Shown here piece after piece: positions 1 to 5,969 of a DNA stretch of 6,589 bases. Numbering within the stretch: the stretch's first letter is position 1; every line of letters begins with the position of its first letter. Both the position numbers and the translations under genes were made by a program. The notes beneath the pieces are model-generated. The model saw only the letters and a list, made by a program, of their open reading frames with translations. It did no database searches and was not told the DNA's origin. Origin of the DNA: Alphaproteobacteria bacterium (GTDB taxonomy: Bacteria; Pseudomonadota; Alphaproteobacteria; CAAHEQ01; UBA3637); assembly GCA_017555325.1 (NCBI GenBank), contig JAFZGR010000111.1:1-6589 (forward strand). Direction: 5' to 3'.

Positions 1-873
1 ATACCCTTTACCAACTAAACAAACCGTTGTACAATATGTTTTCCCATTTACCTCTTCTACCGAACGACCACATTTGCTACATTGTTCTTTACCACTAGCC
101 GTATCTTGGATATTCAATGCCACCTCTACCCATGGTTCATCCTTTGATGAAATTTCATATCCGCCTTTTGCTACACACGATATACAGGCGCCTGTTTTAC
201 TTCTAAACTCAGACCCTTCCACACAAACATCTATCTCTTCACACGTTTGGGTTTCCGTATTGCAAACTTCTTTTTCCCCACATCCGGATGAACAAATATA
301 ACCATTTTCTTTATCACAGATTGATTCGCCACAAACACTGCTACATTGCGAATCAATTATACATTCTCCGACTTCTTCACCATCGGCATTTGTTTCGGAT
401 AAAAAGGAAGTAAATACAATGGATTTTGTTTCCTCTCCCTCACACAATGAAATACCGCCCAGTGTTTCTCCTGTATCAACATTTACAAATTTAATTCCAT
501 CTTGTCCGATAACTCCTGTTGACATATTCATAATTTGCTTACAAATGCCATTCGGAATACTACCAACAACAACTTGAAACCCACCAATTTCAGGTATCGT
601 TTCTATCGTTATCGTAAAACCTGTTTGTGTGGTATCACTCCACTCGGCAAAAGCTTTCGGTTCCTCAGTTGTGTTTGGCAATTCTTTATCCTGATATCTA
701 TGCCATATGTCTGATGAACGCATTTTAACTGAACTGATAATATCATTTGCCTGATATTTATCCATCGCATACCGATATCCCATAATACCACCAACACTTA
801 ACACCCCGATAACGGCTAGTACACCTAAGATTTCTACCATACTCCGACCAGTTTCATTGCATTTTATTTCCAT
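1..873 (-). CDS. Type IV prepilin/pseudopilin-like protein with cysteine-rich C-terminal region (3' end cut by window edge)
   Basis: This reading frame starts with ATG at 873-871 and stays open for 291 codons to base 1, so the C-terminus is missing. The N-terminus is a class III (type IV pilin) signal: a short charged leader ending in Gly9, then R-S-M-V-E with Glu14 at mature position +5, then a hydrophobic helix (about 12-33, LGVLAVIGVLSVGG). By family knowledge a prepilin peptidase would cut after Gly9 and the helix would anchor or pack the subunit in a pilus or pseudopilus. Residues 34-165 resemble a pilin-type globular part. From 171 to 285 there are 15 cysteines, among them CxxC pairs at 230/233 and 265/268, which suggests a disulfide-rich extracellular domain. 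The mature residue 1 would be Arg rather than the usual Phe or Met. AGGAG lies 6 bases before the start. The exact role (pilus, secretion or adhesion) cannot be told from the sequence. Confidence 0.88.
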   Translation of the reverse strand, partial: MEIKCNETGRSMVEILGVLAVIGVLSVGGIMGYRYAMDKYQANDIISSVKMRSSDIWHRYQDKELPNTTEEPKAFAEWSDTTQTGFTITIETIPEIGGFQVVVGSIPNGICKQIMNMSTGVIGQDGIKFVNVDTGETLGGISLCEGEETKSIVFTSFLSETNADGEEVGECIIDSQCSSVCGESICDKENGYICSSGCGEKEVCNTETQTCEEIDVCVEGSEFRSKTGACISCVAKGGYEISSKDEPWVEVALNIQDTASGKEQCSKCGRSVEEVNGKTYCTTVCLVGKGY

Positions 874-878
874 ATTTT

Positions 879-884
879 TCTCCT
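879..884 (-). promoter_or_regulatory. Ribosome binding site of the prepilin-like gene
   Basis: On the minus strand AGGAG (884-880) sits 6 bases before the ATG at 873. It fixes this start for a gene that has no stop codon in the window, and supports it over the internal Met12, which would remove the leader peptide. Confidence 0.8.
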
Positions 885-938
885 TTTATAACCTTACATT
901 CATAAAATGAGTGTAATAAAAGGGACCTTTTTTTCCCG

Positions 939-951
939 CTTCGAATCGAAG
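939..951. repeat. Small perfect palindrome, possible operator
   Basis: CTTCGA-A-TCGAAG has two 6-base arms around a single central base. It lies 66 bases upstream of the prepilin-like start codon and next to a T7 tract. The arms are too close together to form a full hairpin (only a 4-base stem with a 5-base loop), so a protein-binding site is a more natural reading than a terminator. With one copy only, chance cannot be excluded. Confidence 0.3.
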
Positions 952-1152
952 AAATTGGATTTTTAAGAAAATGAAAGATTGTTGTTTTAGTTGAATAATT
1001 TAATGAAAATGAAAAAAAATATAAAAAAGTGAAAAAAAGTGTTGCAATTATACGTCCCTTTTTTTTCGGATAATTCAGTTAAGATGGTTAAAATAATATT
1101 ATGTTACTTAATAAATTCAAACCAAATAATGCGTTAAAAATACTATCTTTAT

Positions 1153-2658
1153 TTATAAGGGTATATTGTGAAGATTGACGTTTAAGAGTCCTGCATTGAT
1201 TAATTCTTTTGTATAAGGATGATGTGTGTTTTGTATAATATCCAGCAATTGCCCAACTTCAACCACTCGACCGGCGTTCATAACCAATACATAATCAGCA
1301 ATCATTCTTATCAATCGAATATCATGTGTAATAAATAAGTAAATCAATTTAAACTTTCTCTGTAAACGCAGAAGGAGATTTAATAATTGTTTTTGAGTAT
1401 CCAAATCCAATGAAGCTGTCACTTCATCTAAAACTAATACTTTTGGATTTAATATAAGTGCTCTTGCAATAGCAATACGTGTTTTCTGTCCCCCTGATAA
1501 CTCATGTGGATACCTGTTTAATATATCAAGTCGTAAGTCAACAGACTTTAAAACGGATTTTACTTTGGCAAGTCTGTCCGCTACCGATAACTTTGGAAAA
1601 TGAACACAAAGTCCTTCTTCAATAATTTGCAAAACTGACATGCGGGGATTTAAAGATCCGGAAGGATCTTGCAATACCATTTGAATTTGAGTACGAGCTT
1701 TGGTTAAAGTTTTTCCGGATAATTTAAAAAAATCTTCATTATTTAAGAAAAATTCACCATTTGCCGGAATTAACCTCAGTATTGCCTGTGCTAATGAAGA
1801 TTTTCCGGAACCGCTTTCTCCGATAATGCCGAGTGTTTGTCCTTCATACAATGTAAAAGAAGCATCTTGTACAGCTTCCAATGCTCCATATTTTACCTGT
1901 ATATGTTTTGCTTGAACAATCGGATCTCCAATCGGCTTTGTAAACATTCGCAGATCGTCATTCTCCATATCAGGTAAGCGTGTTGCAATAACTTTCCCCC
2001 CTCGTAGAACATAAACCCTATCAGCCATTTTACGCACAATATTTAAATCATGTGTAATAAATAAAATTGCCAAATCTAACTTTTGTTGTAAAATTTTTAA
2101 CAGTTTTAGAATTTGCGCTTGTACACGTACATCCAGTGCAGTTGTTGGTTCATCTGCAATTAAAATATCCGGCTTTCCAGCCAATGCCATAGCAATCATA
2201 ACACGTTGGCGCTGTCCTCCCGATAATTCATGCGGAAAGGAATTATATATACGTTCAATATCAGTTAATTCTACAAGTTTCAGTAAATCGAAAATGTGAT
2301 TTTTATCTGTAGAAAACCCATGTAAATGAAGCACTTCTTTAATTTGTTTTCCAATAGTGTGTAATGGGTTCAAACTGGTCATCGGTTCTTGAAATATCAT
2401 GGCAATTTTTGAACCGCGAATATGACATAATTTGTCTTCTGATAAAGCAAGTAAATTTTGTCGTTTAAAATAAATTTGCCCATCATAACGTGCGTTATTC
2501 TGTAATCCTAAAATGGCATGTGCAATTGTTGATTTTCCAGAACCGCTATTCCCAATCAATGCGACAAATTCTCCTGATTTAATCGCTAATGAAACACCCC
2601 GAACAACAGAAAACTTTTGAAAATGAACCCATAATTTTTTTATTTCCAGAATATTCAT
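1153..2658 (-). CDS. yejF: Yej-type peptide ABC importer, fused double ATP-binding protein YejF
   Basis: This 501-residue protein holds two nucleotide-binding domains in one chain and would power uptake through YejB/YejE at the inner face of the cytoplasmic membrane. Domain 1: Walker A GNSGSGKST (36-44), Q-loop Gln90, signature LSGGQ (145-149), Walker B ending D169-E170, switch His203. Domain 2: Walker A GESGSGKSS (280-288), Q-loop Gln330, signature LSGGQ (387-391), Walker B D411-E412, switch His445. All catalytic motifs are intact in both halves. The second Walker B continues DEVTASLD where DEPTSALD is usual. The C-terminus carries the HHPYTKEL oligopeptide-transporter motif (479-486); the equivalent motif after domain 1 is absent and the linker is short, which fits a length slightly below E. 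coli YejF (about 529). The gene overlaps yejE by 4 bases (ATGA). CAGGAG lies 8 bases before the start. Confidence 0.95.
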   Translation of the reverse strand: MNILEIKKLWVHFQKFSVVRGVSLAIKSGEFVALIGNSGSGKSTIAHAILGLQNNARYDGQIYFKRQNLLALSEDKLCHIRGSKIAMIFQEPMTSLNPLHTIGKQIKEVLHLHGFSTDKNHIFDLLKLVELTDIERIYNSFPHELSGGQRQRVMIAMALAGKPDILIADEPTTALDVRVQAQILKLLKILQQKLDLAILFITHDLNIVRKMADRVYVLRGGKVIATRLPDMENDDLRMFTKPIGDPIVQAKHIQVKYGALEAVQDASFTLYEGQTLGIIGESGSGKSSLAQAILRLIPANGEFFLNNEDFFKLSGKTLTKARTQIQMVLQDPSGSLNPRMSVLQIIEEGLCVHFPKLSVADRLAKVKSVLKSVDLRLDILNRYPHELSGGQKTRIAIARALILNPKVLVLDEVTASLDLDTQKQLLNLLLRLQRKFKLIYLFITHDIRLIRMIADYVLVMNAGRVVEVGQLLDIIQNTHHPYTKELINAGLLNVNLHNIPL

Positions 2659-3677
2659 TCGTTTTTCTCCTGATGTGGATCAAAAGCATCGCGAATGCCT
2701 TCTCCTATGAATAACAATAAAGATAATAAAACAGTCATAACACAAAAGGCGGTCAATCCTAACCAGGGTGCTGCCAAATTCTCTTTTCCCTGCCGAATTA
2801 ATTCTCCTAAACTAGGTGTCCCGACAGGCAATCCCAATCCCAAAAAATCAAGTGCAGAAAGAGCTACAATTCCGCCAGCAAGCATAAATGGAATATACGT
2901 AATTGTTGTCACTAAGGCATTTGGTAGAATATGCCGTACCATAATGCGAAAATCACTAACCCCCAATGCTTTTGCTGATTTTACATAATCAAGACCTCTT
3001 GTTTTTAAAAATTCGGCACGAACAACTCCTGTAAGTGATGTCCACCCAAACAACAATAAAATAAGCAATAATGAAATAAATCCGGGTTCAATTAAGCTGG
3101 ATAAAATAATTAAAATAAACAATTGAGGCAATGACCCCCATATTTCTAAAAATCTACCAATAAACAAATCTGTTTTTCCACCCAAATATCCCTGAATTGC
3201 CCCAATCGATATACCGATTATGGCTGAAAAAAAAGTCAAAATAATAGTAAAAATCAAGCTTAATCGCAAAGCATACAATAAGCGAGCTAACACATCTCGA
3301 CCTTGATCATCTGTTCCCAATAGATGTTGTTTGCTTGGTGGGGCAGGAAATGGTTCCGTACTAAAATAATCCACGGTATCATATTTATACGGAACAAGGG
3401 GATAAACAGCCCATCCATTTGAATTGATTTGTGTTCGCGTATATGAATCGGAATAAACAGCTTCTGTCGGCAAATTCCCACCTAGCATATCGTCTTTTAT
3501 AAATTGAACAAATGGAAAATAAAGATTGTGCTTATACATTAAAATTAACGGTTTACTGTTTGCAATAAATGGGGCAACCATTGAAATAATTACAACCACC
3601 AATAATAACCACATAGACAAATAAGCCCGTTTATTTTGTTTAAATTTCAGCCATCGCCGTTGACTTAATGTACTCAT
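2655..3677 (-). CDS. yejE: Yej-type peptide ABC importer, permease YejE
   Basis: This 340-residue inner-membrane permease pairs with YejB to form the translocation path of a peptide importer. Its length almost equals E. coli YejE (about 341), and many blocks match what I remember of that protein: the N-terminal RW-FK-NKR segment before the first membrane helix (about 19-39), a long periplasmic loop with NGWAV, FPAPPS and the GTDDQGRDVLARLLY block (121-135), LLFGWTSLTGVVRAEFL (218-234), and the DFLGLGLP-PSLGEL block near 277-293. The cytoplasmic EAA loop that docks on the ATPase is at about 230-255 (SAKALGVSDFRI, RHILPNAL). It ends with IRDAFDP as in relatives. The stop codon of yejB lies one base upstream, and AAGGAT 8 bases before the ATG supports this start. 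In characterised proteobacteria Yej systems take up microcin C, antimicrobial peptides or murein peptides; which applies here is not visible. Confidence 0.95.
   Translation of the reverse strand: MSTLSQRRWLKFKQNKRAYLSMWLLLVVVIISMVAPFIANSKPLILMYKHNLYFPFVQFIKDDMLGGNLPTEAVYSDSYTRTQINSNGWAVYPLVPYKYDTVDYFSTEPFPAPPSKQHLLGTDDQGRDVLARLLYALRLSLIFTIILTFFSAIIGISIGAIQGYLGGKTDLFIGRFLEIWGSLPQLFILIILSSLIEPGFISLLLILLLFGWTSLTGVVRAEFLKTRGLDYVKSAKALGVSDFRIMVRHILPNALVTTITYIPFMLAGGIVALSALDFLGLGLPVGTPSLGELIRQGKENLAAPWLGLTAFCVMTVLLSLLLFIGEGIRDAFDPHQEKNE
2667..2672 (-). promoter_or_regulatory. Ribosome binding site of yejF inside the end of yejE
   Basis: CAGGAG on the minus strand ends 8 bases before the yejF ATG and lies within the last codons of yejE. 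Together with the ATGA overlap it indicates translational coupling of the two genes. Confidence 0.7.
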
Positions 3678-3678
3678 T

Positions 3679-4794
3679 TTAAATCATCCTTTTATCAAAA
3701 TGAATACGCGGATCTACTAATGTATAAACAAAATCACTGATTAAATTTAAAATCAAACCAAGTAATGCAAACAAATACAATGTCCCAAATACAACAGGAT
3801 AATCTCTGTTTTGAACGGCTTCAAATCCCAATAAACCTAATCCGTCTAATGAAAAGATAACTTCAATTAAAACTGAACCGGTAAATAACATACCAATAAG
3901 CATACTGGGAAATCCAGCTATAACAATAAGCATTGCATTACGAAAAACATGCCCGTACAAAATACGCTTATTTGATGCGCCTTTTGCTTTTGCTGTTAAA
4001 ACATATTGTTTGCCCAACTCTTCCAAAAATGCATTTTTTGTTAAAAATGTCAAGCCCGCCAATCCACCAACGGTCATTGCAGTTACCGGCAAAACCATGT
4101 GCCATAAATAATCAAAAATTTGATGTAAAAATGAGAAATTTTCCCATCCGTCTGATGTAAGACCCTTTAACGGAAACCAACTAAAATACCGGCCACCGGC
4201 CAATAAAACAATTAAAAAAATCGCTAATAAAAAAGCTGGAACAGCATAACCAATTGTTAACAAACAACTGGTAGCAGTATCAAAAACAGTCCCTTTTTTT
4301 GCTGCTTTTTTTATACCAAGTGGAATAGCTATTAAATAAATTAATAGTGTGCTAAACACCCCTAATGATATTGAAACCGGCATTTTTTCTAAAATCAAGG
4401 CAATAACGGTTTTGTCCTGATAAAAACTTTTACCAAAGTCAAAGCGGATATAATTATTTATCATATAAAAAAAACGTTGCAAAGGGGGTTTATCAAAGCC
4501 AAATCGTTGCTCTAATTCTTTTCGCATTTGTTCTTTTAATCCCTGCGTTCCACGATATTCTGAGATCGTCGTTGCCTTAGTAACAACAAAATCTGCTCCC
4601 GAATTACCCACAATTCGATCCATTGCCGAAGTGGCAGTTCCTTGTTCTATTTTTATCATCATTTGTTCTACCGGTCCTCCTGGGGCCAATTGAACAAACA
4701 TAAAATTAATCGCCATAATACCAAATAGAGTTAGCGGAATTAAAAAAATTCTTTTTGCAAAATAAATTGTTTTTACAGAACAATGCAAAGCCAT
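3679..4794 (-). CDS. yejB: Yej-type peptide ABC importer, permease YejB
   Basis: This 371-residue inner-membrane permease is the partner of YejE. The first membrane helix (about 16-36) runs into the family's QLAPGGPVEQ block (35-44). The large periplasmic loop that follows carries EYRGTQGL (79-86) and RFGFDKPP...YIRFDFGKS (107-133), both typical of YejB. The core then shows PVSISLG (139-145), IGYAVPAFL (181-189) and WHMVLPV (231-237), and the EAA loop for ATPase contact is at about 263-288 (TAKAKGASNKRI, HVFRNAM). The end reads RDYPVVFGTLYLF and YTLVDPRI, again as in E. coli YejB. The protein begins with about seven more residues than E. coli YejB; no later start codon would keep the first helix whole. 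The ATG lies 13 bases after the stop of the DHODH-like gene with only a weak purine-rich stretch (GAAAGA) before it, so translation may depend on coupling to that gene. Confidence 0.95.
   Translation of the reverse strand: MALHCSVKTIYFAKRIFLIPLTLFGIMAINFMFVQLAPGGPVEQMMIKIEQGTATSAMDRIVGNSGADFVVTKATTISEYRGTQGLKEQMRKELEQRFGFDKPPLQRFFYMINNYIRFDFGKSFYQDKTVIALILEKMPVSISLGVFSTLLIYLIAIPLGIKKAAKKGTVFDTATSCLLTIGYAVPAFLLAIFLIVLLAGGRYFSWFPLKGLTSDGWENFSFLHQIFDYLWHMVLPVTAMTVGGLAGLTFLTKNAFLEELGKQYVLTAKAKGASNKRILYGHVFRNAMLIVIAGFPSMLIGMLFTGSVLIEVIFSLDGLGLLGFEAVQNRDYPVVFGTLYLFALLGLILNLISDFVYTLVDPRIHFDKRMI
3686..3691 (-). promoter_or_regulatory. Ribosome binding site of yejE inside the end of yejB
   Basis: AAGGAT on the minus strand sits 8 bases before the yejE ATG and inside the last codons of yejB. 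The two genes are separated by a single base, so ribosomes leaving yejB would probably restart here. Confidence 0.55.
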
Positions 4795-4807
4795 CTACTT
4801 GTCTTTC

Positions 4808-5956
4808 TTAATCTAATAATTCTGCTATTGTCAAATTGGGATTTATCGGAACATTTTGACCAATAGCTTCTTTTGCTGTTGTAAAACCAGCTTTTTTAAT
4901 CAATGCAGATAATTCAGCATTTATTTTAAGAATAGATTTAGGGCCATCAAAACAAAAAGATTCGCACAATTCTATTGTTGTAGCTCCGGCACAAATCATA
5001 TCATAGATGTCTTTTCCAGAAAAAGAACATCCGGAGGCAATAATCGGAATAAGTCCGTTTGTACATTTTCTGAATTCTGAAATCATAAATATTAACCGAG
5101 ACTTAAGCGGTTTGCCGGAAATAAATGTTGAATCGGATGTTAAACTGTTTAACTCTTTTAGCTCAACAATCCCTTTATTTTTTTGATAAACAGCCATTCC
5201 GGAAATCATAATTGCATCAATATGTGCTCGTATTGCCATTTGTGCAATGGTCTTAATTTCTAAATCGGATAAATCATATCCGACACGCAAAACAATTTTA
5301 GGTGGGCGAATCGGAGCTGCAATCTGTGCTGTTGTTCGTACTTTATCAATAAGCGGACGAACAGAAGATTCATCAGTAATCAATTCGTATAAGGGGGATG
5401 CTGGATGAGATAAATTAATTGCAATAAAATCACAATACGGTGCAACACTTTGAGTCATTTGTTCATATTCGTGCAAATATGCAGGAGTGGGCGACATATC
5501 TGAACGTTTAATTTCTGCCATATTAAATGAAACCAAACTAACTCCGGATAAATGAGATAAATATCTTCGTGCGCTTAATTTTTTAAGGGAATCTGCCAGT
5601 GTTGTTTTTAAATAATCAATCCATAAAACATACATTCGCTTACCATTGAAAATATATGTCTTTTGATACTCTTGCGGATAAGGCTTTACCGTATAATTAC
5701 CAAAAGTTGAAAATCCGGCCCCCATTTGTACTAACATGTCTGTTGTCGCGATATCAAAATGCATTTCTGGAGAAACACCTAAAGGAGAATCTAATTCGTA
5801 TCCCATTAATTCCGTTTTTAAATTAGGATATTCTTTTACATCGTCTAAAAATATTCTTTTACGAATCCCCCAAGCAAACATCCCTTTTAAAGAGGTTGGT
5901 TTAAATATAGATATAATCTTCCAAAAAAACACATACAGAAATTGCGTAAAGTTCAT
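4808..5956 (-). CDS. Dihydroorotate-dehydrogenase-like TIM-barrel protein, active site not conserved
   Basis: This 382-residue protein aligns by eye over its length with class 2 dihydroorotate dehydrogenase (E. coli PyrD, 336 residues). Shared blocks are a hydrophobic, basic N-terminal helix region (about 5-38), GYELDSPLG (52-60), YCDFIAINLSHP (174-185), AHIDAIM (254-260), SGKPL (290-294), IPIIASG (313-319) and CAGATTIEL (332-340). Key residues differ. The catalytic Ser (E. coli Ser175) aligns with His184. The flavin/orotate-site Lys66 aligns with Phe67 and Lys217 with Arg234. Of the orotate-binding Asn residues only Asn172 survives (Asn181); Asn111, Asn177 and Asn246 appear lost. The FMN phosphate-binding GG and YSG turns read SGCS and CES. 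I infer a DHODH-fold paralogue with another or no redox activity, so I withhold the symbol pyrD. The N-terminal helix could still hold it at the membrane. The start follows the metG stop by 11 bases with a strong AAGGAG. Confidence 0.75.
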   Translation of the reverse strand: MNFTQFLYVFFWKIISIFKPTSLKGMFAWGIRKRIFLDDVKEYPNLKTELMGYELDSPLGVSPEMHFDIATTDMLVQMGAGFSTFGNYTVKPYPQEYQKTYIFNGKRMYVLWIDYLKTTLADSLKKLSARRYLSHLSGVSLVSFNMAEIKRSDMSPTPAYLHEYEQMTQSVAPYCDFIAINLSHPASPLYELITDESSVRPLIDKVRTTAQIAAPIRPPKIVLRVGYDLSDLEIKTIAQMAIRAHIDAIMISGMAVYQKNKGIVELKELNSLTSDSTFISGKPLKSRLIFMISEFRKCTNGLIPIIASGCSFSGKDIYDMICAGATTIELCESFCFDGPKSILKINAELSALIKKAGFTTAKEAIGQNVPINPNLTIAELLD

Positions 5957-5963
5957 CCTTTCT

Positions 5964-5969
5964 CTCCTT
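5964..5969 (-). promoter_or_regulatory. Ribosome binding site of the DHODH-like gene, overlapping the metG stop
   Basis: AAGGAG on the minus strand overlaps the metG TAA stop codon (5970-5968) and is 7 bases from the ATG at 5956. This is a near-ideal signal and decides the start; it also indicates co-translation with metG. Confidence 0.8.

Larger units (their letters stand above)
874..1152. other. AT-rich intergenic region between yejF and the prepilin-like gene
   Basis: This 279-base gap holds no ORF that I can support and no recognisable RNA gene. It must contain the end of the yej transcript and probably the promoter of the prepilin-like gene. I see no GC-rich hairpin followed by a T-run on the minus strand after yejF, so termination may be Rho-dependent or use a weak structure. 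A TATAAT hexamer occurs on the minus strand at 1052-1047, but no good TTGACA-like box lies 16-18 bases before it, and it would leave a leader of about 170 bases. Homopolymer tracts (T at 928-934 and 1059-1066 on the plus strand) and a small palindrome at 939-951 are the other visible structures. Confidence 0.6.

Noticed and set aside
74..301. Plus-strand ORF of 75 codons
   Set aside because: It lies opposite the in-frame, cysteine-rich part of the prepilin-like gene, has no good ribosome binding site and shows no recognisable protein features.
609..797. Minus-strand ORF of 62 codons
   Set aside because: It is out of frame inside the prepilin-like gene, whose own frame has the clear pilin signal and a ribosome binding site.
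918..934. AAAAGG-GA-CCTTTTTTT as a rho-independent terminator on the plus strand
   Set aside because: The loop would be only two bases, or the stem only five mostly A-T pairs, and there is no plus-strand gene upstream for it to terminate.
1700..1915. Plus-strand ORF of 71 codons
   Set aside because: It is antisense to the second ATPase domain of yejF; the opposite strand carries the Walker A motif.
2695..2988. Plus-strand ORF of 97 codons
   Set aside because: It is antisense to the conserved C-terminal part of yejE and has no family features.
3287..3481. Minus-strand ORF of 64 codons
   Set aside because: It is a shifted frame inside the periplasmic loop of yejE.
3933..4160. Plus-strand ORF of 75 codons
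   Set aside because: It is antisense to the EAA loop region of yejB; its leucine run is a by-product of the sequence on the other strand.
4808..5956. Calling the DHODH-like gene pyrD
   Set aside because: The fold matches, but the catalytic Ser, two lysines and three asparagines do not, so orotate synthesis is not supported.
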